From: Chrysoperla carnea
Taxonomy: Eukaryota > Arthropoda > Insecta > Neuroptera > Chrysopidae
Reading direction: 5' to 3'
Assembly (NCBI RefSeq): GCF_905475395.1
Contig: NW_025408250.1
Location: forward strand, 62,001 to 126,000
DNA: 64,000 nucleotides
The notes beneath the pieces were generated by a model. That model did not search any database and was not told where the DNA came from. It saw nothing but the letters and a program-made list of their open reading frames with translations. Below, in pieces: positions 1 through 8,230 of this stretch (position 1 is the stretch's first letter; the number at the start of each line of letters is the position of its first letter). Both the position numbers and the translations under genes were made by a program.

Positions 1-278
1 TTTTCAAATTTTCTCTTCATTTTAATTTCTACTATTAGAGTTGTTACACAATGGAAAACAACACACAAAAAATGTCTGCAATTGTTATTTTAATTTTATT
101 TCTATTGTTAAATATCTACATGATCTTCTATAAAATGGATAGGTACTTTGTTGTTAAATAAAAATATTTTTTTTGTATTATAATCAACCTTTGCTAAATT
201 TAATTTTTTTTTTACAGCAACATAAATTATGAACAACCTTTAGATTTAGAGTAAGATTTTTTTTTCATAAATCCAGAG
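1..278 (+). repeat. Left inverted-repeat arm of Polinton 1
   Basis: Bases 1-278 are the reverse complement of 10995-11272, pairing position i with 11273 minus i. I checked both ends and several internal blocks and found no net indel. The match stops sharply at 278/279, where polymerase coding sequence begins. The outer limit is not visible because the window starts inside the arm, so the true repeat may be longer. Polintons normally end in terminal inverted repeats of hundreds of base pairs. This arm contains a second, cut copy of the first two exons of the small membrane-protein gene found in the right arm. Confidence 0.9.
51..250 (+). pseudogene. Truncated copy of exons 1-2 of the TIR membrane-protein gene
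   Basis: The arm carries exon 1 (51-142, ATG at 51) and exon 2 (218-250) of the four-exon gene at 10702-11222, with the same GT donor after 142, AG acceptor before 218 and GTAAG donor after 250. Exons 3 and 4 are missing because the inverted repeat ends at 278. Unspliced, exon 1 reads on to a stop at 159-161 and would give a 36-residue peptide with one hydrophobic segment. It may be a dead copy or may supply a promoter and leader to sequence downstream; the polymerase fragment starts only 36 bp beyond the orphan donor. Confidence 0.6.
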
Positions 279-286
279 CTAAAAAA

Positions 287-2149
287 ATGAATTCACTATA
301 TGTTAGGTTTATCGACTCATGTAGGTTTATGCAAAGTTCTCTTGATACTCTAGTTAAAAATTTAGAGGATAATCAATTTCAAATTCTAAACGAAGAATTT
401 GGTGAGTCTCACCCACATCTGGATTTGTTAAAGAAAAAGGGGGTCTTTCCATATGATTATTTAACCGGATGGAATAAATTAGAGGAAACTGCTTTACCAA
501 AACAAGATGATTTTTTTAATCAATTAACTGATAGTAACATAACTAATGAAGAATATGAACACGCGAAAAATGTTTGGGAGAAATTTCATATCAAAAACTT
601 GAAGGAATATGCTGAAATTTACTTAAAATGCGATGTTTTACTTTTAGCATGTGTTTTTGAAAATTTTCGTAAAATTTGTTATTCAACGTACGGTTTAGAC
701 CCAGTTTGCTACTATACTATACCAGGATTAACCTTTGATGCTATGTTAAAAGTTACCCAGGTAAAGTTAGAATTAATTACGGATATTAACACCTTAAACT
801 TTGTAGAAGCATGTATTAGAGGTGGATTAACCTTAGCAGTAAAAAGATATGTAGAGAGTAATAATCCCTACATGATAAATTATGATCCAAACTCTCCTGA
901 GAGTTATATAATTTACCTAGACTGTAACAATTTATATGGTCTGGCTATGATAGGTAAACTAGCACAGGGTGATTATAAATTCCTTACACCTCTAGAAGTA
1001 GAAAGTTTTGATGAAAATATCGATCCAGATGGAGAGTATGGTTATATGTTAGAAGTTGATATTGATTATCCTACAGATTTACATGATTCTCACAACGATT
1101 TTCCTTTTTTACCAGAACATAGAATAATTAACAAACATCAAAAATTAGTAACTAGCTTTTATAGTAAAAAAAAATATATTCTACATTTAAAAAATTTGCA
1201 ACAAGCGTTAAAATATGGTTTAAAATTAACAGCAAAGCATAGAATTCTACGTTTTCGTCAATCATTGTGGTTGAAGAAATACATTGATTTAAATACTTTA
1301 AAAAGAACTAATGCAAAAAATTCATTTGAAAAAGATTTTTTTAAATTAATGAACAACGCAATGTTTGGGAAAACAATGGAATCTGTACGTAAAAGATCTA
1401 ACTGTAAATTAGTTTCAAAATATGAAGGAAAAAACGGAGTTAGAAATTTAATAAGCAGTCCCTATTGTAAAAAATTTACGATTATAGGTGACAATTTAAT
1501 GGTTATTGAATTAAAACACTCAGAACTCAAATTTATTAAACCAATAATAGTAGGAGCATGTGTTCTAGAACTTTCCAAGCTACCCATGTTTGAATTTCAT
1601 TATGAATACATGAAAAAATGGTTTTCCAACTTATCTCTTGCATATAGTGATACTGATAGTTTAATATATCATATAATTAGAGAGAATCCTAACGAGATGG
1701 ACATTTATCAGAGAATGAAGCATAACATTGAAATGTTTGATACTTCAGATTATCCTGAAAATAACATTTTTAACATACCTAGAGCCAATAAAAAAGTTTT
1801 AGGATGTTTCAAGGATGAAGCAAACGGGAAAATAATAACTCACTTTTGTGCTTTAAAATCAAAAATGTATTCTTTTAAATTAGAATCAGAAAATGTAACA
1901 AAAAAGGCAAAAGGAGTTGTTAAAGCTAGTCTGAAGAAAATAACATTTAATGATTATGTGGAAACTCTGTTTGATGAGGAAGGTAGAAGTCTATACAGTG
2001 ATATGTATAGAATTCAGAGCAAGAAATTTGAAATACATACCATCAAACAAAGAAAAAAAACTTTATCAGCAGATGATGATAAACGTGTAATTTTAGACAA
2101 TAAAATAGATACATTAGCTTTAGGACATAAAAATATTGATAATTTATAA
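287..2149 (+). pseudogene. polB: Polinton protein-primed DNA polymerase B, 5'-truncated
   Basis: This 620-codon ORF matches the C-terminal half of the polymerase at 60112-63770, beginning at that copy's internal Met near residue 597. It retains the third exonuclease motif (Y-L-K-C-D, with the Asp codon at 632-634), palm motif A (Asp near residue 212 in LDCNNLYG), motif B (NNAMFGKTM) and motif C (YSDTDS, Asp 455 and 457). The N-terminal region, the first two exonuclease motifs, the C2H2 finger and the endonuclease VII-like cysteine cluster are absent. Just after motif A the conserved-looking MSQPLP of the other copy reads MIGKLAQ here. Homology starts at the inner edge of the left inverted repeat, so a deletion most likely joined the arm to the middle of the gene. 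The rest of the frame is open, so the loss looks recent or the fragment is tolerated. The ATG at 287 was an internal Met codon. Confidence 0.88.
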
Positions 2150-2171
2150 GTTTAATATAAAAATAATTGTA

Positions 2172-2207
2172 AATAAAACAAGAATTATTTAAAAAAAAAT
2201 ATTTATT
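2172..2207. terminator. Convergent poly(A) signals between polB and integrase
   Basis: The polymerase and integrase genes converge with 67 bp between their stop codons. AATAAA on the + strand lies at 2172-2177, and TTTATT at 2202-2207 gives AATAAA on the minus strand. The two signals face each other, so the 3' ends of the transcripts probably overlap. The second Polinton has the same arrangement after its polymerase stop. Confidence 0.55.
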
Positions 2208-2216
2208 ATTTCTTAT

Positions 2217-3248
2217 TTATAATAAATTTTCCTTAGGAATCCACTCTTTTGAATCAAATCCTAACCACTTAATTAATACTTTATTATTTTTTATTTTAAA
2301 AATTTTTTCAACTAAATATATATTTGGATAATTAGTTTTCAGTAATTCATACGGATAAAATGAACCCAATATTGGATTTCCAGCCATGTCCTCAAGTAGA
2401 TATGTATATGGATTCGTTGAATTAACTTTTACAATCTTGAAAACTTCCATAGACCAATTTGGTGTATACTTTTTTTCAAATATGTGTTTATATTTTGAAA
2501 TTCGTACATAATCACCAATAGAAAATTTTTTTTTCACTTTTTGTTTAGATGGTTGATTGTTATACACAGTTTTTAGCAATTTTTCTTCATCTTCTAATGA
2601 TACCTCACTAGGTTTCATACCAATAGTCCGATGTTTCTTCTCATTATAAGTTTTAACCATGTCTTGAAGAATATGAATCCAGTTATAGCTCCCATTAAGT
2701 GAGAATTGTTTATATAACATGTTTTTTATTGTTCTATTAAATCGTTCTATAATTGCACATTTTTTCGTAGAATAACTTGGATATATGTTAATATTATGTG
2801 TTTCCATCAACTTTTGGAAATGAGAATTGAAAAATTCTTTTCCCTGATCTACATGTAAATTTTTAGGAGGTGTAGTTCTGTTTAATATTTTTTGAAAAGC
2901 AGATGATACCTCTTTTCCGGTCTTTGTTTTTAAAGGTTCACAATAAGCAAATTTAGAAAAACAATTTATAACAGTAAGTATATATTTATAACCATTATTT
3001 TCTTTCGAATAATTCGTCATCTCTACCAAATCAGCTTCAAATAAATCATCTAATCCAAATAGTTTATACTTGCGCCGAGGGAAATTTACCCTTGCAGGTT
3101 TATGAATTTCATTTACAATTTCTGACTTTTCCATTATTTGCTGATGAAATACAGTATTTTTTATAATTTTATATAATAAATAAATAAATAATAGGAAAAA
3201 ACATAGTAAAAATGTGATATTAACATATGTGATCACTTTAAAATTCAT
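2217..3248 (-). CDS. int: Polinton retrovirus-like integrase with C-terminal chromodomain
   Basis: This 343-residue protein has an rve-type integrase core with the acidic triad at D73 (EADLVEM), D134 (LHVDQGKEF) and E168 (IIERFNRT). The last two are separated by 33 residues. A basic linker follows, then a chromodomain-like tail (about 309-343, ending W-L-G-F...E-W-I-P) that in related elements can bind modified chromatin. The family inserts the element into host DNA in the nucleus. The predicted N-terminus is odd: residues about 7-27 form a very hydrophobic stretch encoded by T-rich DNA, before the M-E-K at residues 40-ish where family similarity begins. Either translation starts at this later Met, or the T-rich DNA is leader or intron sequence, or this is a real membrane anchor. 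The gene appears intact. It lies 48 bp from the next minus-strand gene and may be transcribed with it. Confidence 0.93.
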   Translation of the reverse strand: MNFKVITYVNITFLLCFFLLFIYLLYKIIKNTVFHQQIMEKSEIVNEIHKPARVNFPRRKYKLFGLDDLFEADLVEMTNYSKENNGYKYILTVINCFSKFAYCEPLKTKTGKEVSSAFQKILNRTTPPKNLHVDQGKEFFNSHFQKLMETHNINIYPSYSTKKCAIIERFNRTIKNMLYKQFSLNGSYNWIHILQDMVKTYNEKKHRTIGMKPSEVSLEDEEKLLKTVYNNQPSKQKVKKKFSIGDYVRISKYKHIFEKKYTPNWSMEVFKIVKVNSTNPYTYLLEDMAGNPILGSFYPYELLKTNYPNIYLVEKIFKIKNNKVLIKWLGFDSKEWIPKENLL

Positions 3249-3296
3249 TTTAAGATTGATTATCTTTTAAATAATAAATGAGTATAAATAGAAAAA

Positions 3297-4082
3297 TCAT
3301 GCTATAACTCCAATTTCCCTCATCTCTTCTAAAAGACTTAAAATTTCATTTTCTACTCCCGTATTTCCCGCGAGCTTTTCAGCGTTTAAAAGCTTTAACC
3401 GACTGATTAACTCATTAATATCATCGTAATAAATGATGTTTGGTTTATTTAAAGCTCGATATGAAATTCCATCACCTTCATAAAACAATTTTGAAATAAT
3501 TTTATGATATTTTCGACTACGAATTCCATCAATTGGAGCATTATTTTTAAATTTTTTACGATGTGCATTTGTTAATTCTAATATGTTTTTATAGGTTTGT
3601 AAATCACTTTCTTCAAAGTTTTCTGGTGTTTTCTTAAACAGCAATTCACACAGTCCATCAGTGAGCTTAAACATTTTTTTACCATCAAGATACATATAGT
3701 TATTTTGGAAATTAACAGATGAATTACCAATTTTCCATTCACCATTTTCATCATGCCTAACACCATAAATATTTGTTTTATCTCTTAAATTTTTATATTG
3801 TTGCATATATTTTATAACATTTGAAGTATAATCTTCATCTTTCTCATTTTTAATGTTTAAGATTGCATTTTCATTTTTTATTTCATCTTTAATTACATCT
3901 GTTTTAGATATTTTTTCTGTTAATTCATTAATCGGTTGTATAATAGGCTTGTATAATGTTTGTAAATTTTGTTCTAATATTTGTTCTCCTCGTTTCAAGG
4001 ATAGATATTTAGCTTGAATGTTTTTTCTAGCGCTAATTATCTTATTTTTAATGCTTTGTTCTTTTTTTATTTTATCCTCCAT
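3297..4082 (-). CDS. Polinton PY-like protein (DUF8207-like)
   Basis: This 261-residue protein has a charged, probably helical N-terminal half (1-95). A compact domain follows, with YGVR, W-K-I-G, a GLCELLF-like segment and a K-T-P...D...Y-K-N-I-L pattern (about 105-185). I recognise this layout from proteins found between the integrase and ATPase genes of Polintons, often called PY in that literature. The DUF8207 label is from memory and unchecked. Its biochemical role is unknown. Its place beside the ATPase and integrase on the same strand suggests a common transcript and a role in the element's life cycle. No membrane segment or signal peptide is seen. The start is the first ATG after an in-frame stop. 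An alternative reading is a virion-associated scaffold protein. Confidence 0.7.
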   Translation of the reverse strand: MEDKIKKEQSIKNKIISARKNIQAKYLSLKRGEQILEQNLQTLYKPIIQPINELTEKISKTDVIKDEIKNENAILNIKNEKDEDYTSNVIKYMQQYKNLRDKTNIYGVRHDENGEWKIGNSSVNFQNNYMYLDGKKMFKLTDGLCELLFKKTPENFEESDLQTYKNILELTNAHRKKFKNNAPIDGIRSRKYHKIISKLFYEGDGISYRALNKPNIIYYDDINELISRLKLLNAEKLAGNTGVENEILSLLEEMREIGVIA

Positions 4083-4127
4083 AATGGATAACTGATGTTT
4101 TACAACTGTTATGTTTGAAATTATTTC

Positions 4128-4820
4128 TTATGTATTTATAAGTATAAACTTATCAAACCCACATCTATATCGACCATTATTTAATTCAGATTCCTTATCA
4201 ATGCTAATAAATCCATATTTATTTTTCCAACATTCTCCACAAATTTTACAAAATTTTTCAAATGACATATCACCAATAACATGATTGTTGAAAACATGTC
4301 TTAAATTTAATATATCTTGTTTCAATAAAATGATAAAGTTACAATTATCCCTTAAATTCCTTTTATTTGCTGAAGTATATGATTGTATAAGAAAAAACAT
4401 ATCCAATGTTTTATGTCGTCCTCTTGAATAAAAGTTTTTAATTAATTGTTGATCGGAATTGCTATTTACATCATCAAAAATTACCAATGAATTAGGTTTA
4501 ACTTCTTCGATCAATGGAAAAGTCGATAAATCACTACTCATGTATAAATTGATACTTTTTAGTGGTTTGATTACATCTTTCAACATTTGATATTTTGGTT
4601 GTTCAATAGTTTTCGAATAAATATATATATTTTCAAAGCCTACACCATTTTTTTCAAATATTAGAGAAAGTAAAATATTAGTTTTTCCACTACCACTAGG
4701 TCCTGTAATTAACACTCTTAATAGGTTTGGAAACAAGGATCCATGACGATATCTTTTATTTATATTCTTCTCATCAAAATTTACAATTTTTAATTGAGTT
4801 GATTGTTGTACAGTCTTCAT
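4128..4820 (-). CDS. Polinton genome-packaging ATPase (FtsK/HerA, A32-like)
   Basis: This 230-residue P-loop ATPase has Walker A at residues 40-47 (GPSGSGKT) and Walker B at about 112-117 (LVIFDD). N-terminal to the P-loop is the short basic RYRHG segment common in this family. A sensor-like region with an S-R-G-R-H motif (about 131-135) follows Walker B. The family pumps the DNA genome into preformed capsids in adenovirus-like and nucleocytoplasmic large DNA viruses and is conserved in Polintons. The length is normal and both motifs are intact, so the product is probably active. The start is the first ATG, 34 bp downstream of a minus-strand TATA box at 4854-4861. The gene is divergent from the capsid block, with which it shares one compact promoter. 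Confidence 0.93.
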   Translation of the reverse strand: MKTVQQSTQLKIVNFDEKNINKRYRHGSLFPNLLRVLITGPSGSGKTNILLSLIFEKNGVGFENIYIYSKTIEQPKYQMLKDVIKPLKSINLYMSSDLSTFPLIEEVKPNSLVIFDDVNSNSDQQLIKNFYSRGRHKTLDMFFLIQSYTSANKRNLRDNCNFIILLKQDILNLRHVFNNHVIGDMSFEKFCKICGECWKNKYGFISIDKESELNNGRYRCGFDKFILINT

Positions 4821-4830
4821 GATGAAAATG

Positions 4831-4861
4831 TATAAAAGCAGCTTGCAACAATCGTTTTATA
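4831..4861. promoter_or_regulatory. Interleaved divergent TATA boxes between ATPase and capsid block
   Basis: TATAAAAG lies on the + strand at 4831-4838 and TATAAAAC on the minus strand at 4854-4861. If transcription starts about 25-30 bp downstream of each box, the + transcript begins near 4862 and the - transcript near 4827. Each promoter then lies within the other's core region. The start codons are at 4872 (+) and 4820 (-), only 51 bp apart, so 5' leaders would be about 10 nt or less. The layout suggests mutually exclusive or timed firing of the two gene blocks. Confidence 0.65.
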
Positions 4862-4871
4862 TCATTCTATA

Positions 4872-5129
4872 ATGATATTTGATCTAATTAAGTTGGTTGA
4901 GAAAAAACCAGAGATTTTAAAATTATTGAGTAAAGAAGAAATTATTTCTCTATTTGGAAATTATACATATAAAATTTTACATTTACTATCTCAAGACATC
5001 CAGGAGGAGTTACAAGCATATAAATTGTGTTATGAACATTATAATATAGGTATAGTACAAATCGACGGACCACCATCTCCTAAAAAAAATTGTTTTGCTT
5101 GCAATAAAGAAAAGTTTTTGTGTAAATGA
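4872..5129 (+). CDS. Small protein of unknown function at head of capsid block
   Basis: This 85-residue protein is mostly helical and leucine-rich. It ends with a proline turn (PPSP) and a cysteine-containing tail with C-x-x-C (FACNKEKFLC). I do not recognise a family. It is the first ORF after the + strand TATA box and its stop overlaps the next start (ATGA, 5126-5129), so it is part of the capsid transcription unit. A role in assembly is inferred only from position. Confidence 0.65.
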   Translation: MIFDLIKLVEKKPEILKLLSKEEIISLFGNYTYKILHLLSQDIQEELQAYKLCYEHYNIGIVQIDGPPSPKKNCFACNKEKFLCK

Positions 5130-5788
5130 TACGCTATAAAGGAAGAGGTTTGCTTGATAAATTGATTAATAAATTACCGTTTGAAGCTCATATTCCTGGT
5201 TATCAATATTGTGGACCAGGTACAAGATTACAAGAAAAATTAGAAAAAGGTGTTAAAGGTATTAATAAACTAGATGAATTTTGTAAATTGCATGATATTG
5301 CTTATGATACACATAAAGATATAAATAAAAGACACGAGGCAGATAAAATATTGTCTGAACAAGCTTGGAGTAGAGTTAAAAGTAAAGACGCTAATTTTAA
5401 GGAGAAAGCAGCTGCGTGGGCTGTAACAAATATTATGAAGGCTAAACTGAAAACTGGTTCTGGTTTGAAAAAAACAAAGCCAAAGAAAAAATCAAATGTA
5501 AAAAAAGGAGGAATGTTACTCATGGCAAAAAAGAAAATTGTAAAATCAAAGAAAAAACTTAAACGAGTTATACCAACAAGAAAGATTGGTGGTGCTCTTC
5601 CGTTAGCCCTCATACCAGCAATTGCAGGTGCAGTGTCTGCAATAGTAGGAGGAATTAAAACAGTGAATGATATCAAAAATTCTAAAAAAGCATTAGAAGA
5701 AACCATACGACATAATAAAAAACTCGAAGAATCAGCTTTACGAGGGAGGGGTTTTTATTTAAAACCCTATCAAAAGAAAAAATCCTAA
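5126..5788 (+). CDS. PLA2-like minor virion protein
   Basis: This 220-residue protein opens with a phospholipase A2-like domain: calcium-loop-like YCGPGT at residues 28-33, then L-D-E-F-C and the His-Asp catalytic pair H56-D57 followed by AYD. This matches the parvovirus VP1/sPLA2-like type known from some Polintons and adintoviruses, where it is thought to breach endosomal membranes during entry. Residues 105-155 are strongly basic (many KKK runs). Residues about 155-178 are Gly/Ala/Ile-rich and hydrophobic, followed by a helix and a GRGFYLKPY tail. The product is therefore probably an internal, DNA- or membrane-contacting capsid component. The catalytic residues look intact. The start codon overlaps the previous stop by 4 bp. 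Confidence 0.85.
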   Translation: MIRYKGRGLLDKLINKLPFEAHIPGYQYCGPGTRLQEKLEKGVKGINKLDEFCKLHDIAYDTHKDINKRHEADKILSEQAWSRVKSKDANFKEKAAAWAVTNIMKAKLKTGSGLKKTKPKKKSNVKKGGMLLMAKKKIVKSKKKLKRVIPTRKIGGALPLALIPAIAGAVSAIVGGIKTVNDIKNSKKALEETIRHNKKLEESALRGRGFYLKPYQKKKS

Positions 5789-5793
5789 GTTTA

Positions 5794-6153
5794 TTGAAAA
5801 AGTTGCCAATTCGAGCATTAACTAATTTAGAATTATTTAATTTTGGTAAAAAATATATTAAATACTTTAGAGGTGTATATATGAGAAACACTCTTCCAAA
5901 AAAAGCATTAAAAAATGAGGCTGGTATAGTCAATCTTGATACTTCAGACTCATCAGGATCTCACTGGATTTGTTTTTTTAAAAACAATTCAAAAGTGTAT
6001 TATTTTGATAGTTATGGAGATATTCCCCCACCCATCGAAATAATTAACTATTTAGGAAGTAATATTTCATATAATTATAATAGCTTTCAAAAAAATGGAC
6101 CAATTTGTGGACATCTGTGCTTGGCGTTTTTGTTATATATTACAAACATATAA
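5794..6153 (+). CDS. Adenain-like capsid maturation cysteine protease
   Basis: This protein of about 119 residues has the order expected of the adenovirus-type protease: H57 in SGSHW, D72 in YFDSYG and C105 in NGPICGHLCL, with a Gln at residue 99 a few residues before Cys. In Polintons it processes capsid precursors. The start is uncertain. The frame is open upstream with no ATG near the previous gene's stop, the first alternative start is TTG at 5794, and the first ATG is Met30 at 5881. Residues before Met30 look family-like (ALTN.EL, YFRGV), so translation probably starts upstream of 5881 by reinitiation, a non-AUG start, or splicing of a leader. Its upstream open frame runs alongside the end of the PLA2-like gene. 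Confidence 0.88.
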   Translation: MKKLPIRALTNLELFNFGKKYIKYFRGVYMRNTLPKKALKNEAGIVNLDTSDSSGSHWICFFKNNSKVYYFDSYGDIPPPIEIINYLGSNISYNYNSFQKNGPICGHLCLAFLLYITNI

Positions 6154-6168
6154 GAGTTATTTCTAAAT

Positions 6169-6834
6169 ATGTCTTATATATTATCGTTGAAAGGTAATCA
6201 ATCTGAACTGAAACAAGATTTTTTTCCTCCTATTAAATTAGTAGGAAATTATTCATGTGGTTTGGTTAGTTTTATTAGTTTCAATAGCATTCCCAACATT
6301 ACTGCCCTAAATAATCATTTTAAATATGGTAGCACCTCATACTACATAAGCGAAGGAAATTACGAAATTGAGGATTTAATTAAAGAGCTTGAACATGAAT
6401 TCCCCTCTATTAAATTTCATATTAACTTAAATACACTTAAAATTGAAATTACTGGAAAATATACTGTTCATTTTGAAGTGGAAAATTCAGTTGGAAAAAT
6501 ATTTGGCTTTTCACAAAAAGCATTGAAACCAGATATAAAATATACATCAGATTTACCGGTACAAATAAGTAATGTAAATACAATTCGAATATTGTGTAAT
6601 ATTGTAGACAATGCATATTTTCAAGATCAAAAAGTACCAATTATTCATGAAGTACCAATAATGGTTGAAAGTGGATATCGTATTGTTGACATTCCGAATG
6701 AAATAATTTATCTACCCTTGATCACAAACGAAATTAATCAGTTGATAGTTAGCTTTGTAGACCAGGAGAACCGCTTAATAAATTTTAGAAACGAGGATAT
6801 TCTTGTGAGATTACACTTGAGAAAAGATGATTGA
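6169..6834 (+). CDS. Polinton minor capsid (penton-like) protein
   Basis: This 221-residue protein is rich in beta-strand-like hydrophobic alternation. It contains the late block V-N-T-I-R-I-x-C-N-I-V, I-H-E-x-x-P, the P-N-E-I-I-Y-L-P-L strand and a V-D-Q-E-N-R-L-I-N-F-R segment that I recognise from Polinton penton proteins. These are single-jelly-roll proteins thought to form the capsid vertices. The length fits the family. The ATG at 6169 lies 15 bp after the protease stop. The 3' end overlaps the next small ORF by 8 bp, consistent with a compact polycistronic layout. No truncation or missing segment is evident. Confidence 0.87.
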   Translation: MSYILSLKGNQSELKQDFFPPIKLVGNYSCGLVSFISFNSIPNITALNNHFKYGSTSYYISEGNYEIEDLIKELEHEFPSIKFHINLNTLKIEITGKYTVHFEVENSVGKIFGFSQKALKPDIKYTSDLPVQISNVNTIRILCNIVDNAYFQDQKVPIIHEVPIMVESGYRIVDIPNEIIYLPLITNEINQLIVSFVDQENRLINFRNEDILVRLHLRKDD

Positions 6835-6973
6835 TTTTCATAATTCTAATAAATATCCAAACTCTATGAAAAAAAACATCATTAAGAAAAAAGTTGTTAA
6901 ACGTAAAACACTTGTATCTAAGGAAAATATAAAATACTTAAAATCAATTGGTTTAAAAGTTTTAAAGAAATGA
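6827..6973 (+). CDS. Small basic core-like protein bridging penton and MCP
   Basis: This 48-codon ORF is easily missed because of its size. Its ATG at 6827 overlaps the penton stop, and its TGA at 6971-6973 overlaps the capsid protein ATG (ATGA, 6970-6973). Almost all of it is Lys-rich, with a KKKVVKRK run and a hydrophobic end reading YLKSIGLKVL. Adintoviruses and Polintons often carry a small basic protein likened to adenovirus core protein X; the position, charge and G-L-K-V ending fit. The role inferred is DNA condensation or capsid bridging. Confidence rests on the exact overlaps at both ends. Confidence 0.68.
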   Translation: MIDFHNSNKYPNSMKKNIIKKKVVKRKTLVSKENIKYLKSIGLKVLKK

Positions 6974-8193
6974 ATAATATCTTAAATTTATCAGAAAAAG
7001 TGTATTTCGATAATGAAATAACATCAAAAGAACTAATGAGTTTTGCACCATATAGTGGTACCAGTTTATCTCATGGCTCTATTATCAGAATTCCAATACA
7101 AAACAAGGATGCTATATTATCGTTGTCAGAATCAGATCTTTTAATACAAGGAACTATTAAAAAAACAGATGGTACTGCAGTTACTTCAGCTTTAATTAAT
7201 AATGGAATTTCACATTTATTTGAAGTAATATCATATAAGATGAATGAACAAGTAATTTGTAGTGTATATAATCCTGGTGTTGCCTCAACTTTAAATGGAT
7301 ATGCATTGTTTTCAAAAGATCAAATCACTGGATTATCAAATGCTGCATGGATTTCTAGTAATATTTTAGATGGTAAAGAGTTTAATCAAACAAAAGATGG
7401 TCATTTTCTATATACGATTCCTCTATCAATATTGTTACCAATTTTTGCAACATATAAAAAAATTTCAACAAACGCAAAACATGAACTAATTTTAACTCGA
7501 TCGAGAACTGACGATAACTCAGTAATTAGTGATACAAAAGTAAATATTGAAATTACAAACATAGTATGGAGAGTACCCTTAATCCATCTTAATGATGAAG
7601 GAAGATTACATATGCTAGATCTAATAAAACGAAATGCATCAATTGGAGTTGCCTATCGAAATTATGATTTGGTAACATATCCTACATTACCATCAACAAA
7701 CAAACATTCGTGGACTGTAAAATCCACCAATAATCTTAATGTACCACGTTATGTTATCTTTGCAATGCAAACTGATAAAATAGATGATTTTAAGAAAAAT
7801 AACCAAATATTTGATTTCAACGAGCTATCTTCTATACGTTTGTTTCTCAATGAACGTCAATTTCCACAACAAGATGTATTTTTTCAAAGTTCAACTGGAG
7901 AAATTGCTACACTTTATGATATGTATCTAAGATTTAGAGCCTCTTACTATAATCAGGAAACGAGTTATGAAAAGGCGTTATATGATATTGAAAACTTTAT
8001 GAAATTTACACCAATTGTTTGTTTTGATTGTTCAAGACAAAATGAAAATTTTACAACAAATTCTGTTGATATCCGTATTGATTTCGAATGTAAAAAGGCT
8101 ATACCTGCTAAAACAACTGCTTATGCATTATTAATTTCTGATTCTCTGTTTGAGTTCAAAATGCAGACAGGAGATATTAAAAGAATCATATAA
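6970..8193 (+). CDS. Major capsid protein (double jelly-roll, hexon-like)
   Basis: This 407-residue protein has the hallmarks of the Polinton major capsid protein: an early F-A-P-Y segment, S-I-I-R-I-P-I-Q-N-K-D, S-E-S-D-L-L-I-Q-G, and a long second half with R-L-F-L-N-E-R-Q-F-P and the Y-D-M-Y-L-R-F region. The family folds as a double jelly roll forming the pseudo-hexagonal capsomers. The frame is open throughout. The ATG overlaps the preceding stop by 4 bp. It is followed by a coiled-coil protein gene. In its family it would be cut or matured by the protease at 5794-6153 and packaged by the ATPase at 4128-4820. Confidence 0.9.
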   Translation: MNNILNLSEKVYFDNEITSKELMSFAPYSGTSLSHGSIIRIPIQNKDAILSLSESDLLIQGTIKKTDGTAVTSALINNGISHLFEVISYKMNEQVICSVYNPGVASTLNGYALFSKDQITGLSNAAWISSNILDGKEFNQTKDGHFLYTIPLSILLPIFATYKKISTNAKHELILTRSRTDDNSVISDTKVNIEITNIVWRVPLIHLNDEGRLHMLDLIKRNASIGVAYRNYDLVTYPTLPSTNKHSWTVKSTNNLNVPRYVIFAMQTDKIDDFKKNNQIFDFNELSSIRLFLNERQFPQQDVFFQSSTGEIATLYDMYLRFRASYYNQETSYEKALYDIENFMKFTPIVCFDCSRQNENFTTNSVDIRIDFECKKAIPAKTTAYALLISDSLFEFKMQTGDIKRII

Positions 8194-8230
8194 AATTGTA
8201 AAATTTGTAAAAATAATTATCAGTTTTAAT

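Noticed and set aside
5302..5706. Antisense 134-codon ORF opposite the PLA2-like gene
   Set aside because: It is a shadow of the Lys-rich coding frame (reads as Phe-rich). There is no promoter or family match. The same applies to 3578-3766, 5682-5933, 6449-6640, 58596-58808, 62680-62943 and 62777-62989.
8150..8230. TTG-started extension of the coiled-coil gene
   Set aside because: It overlaps the capsid gene and uses a non-ATG start, while a good ATG lies at 8231 where the coiled-coil protein composition begins.
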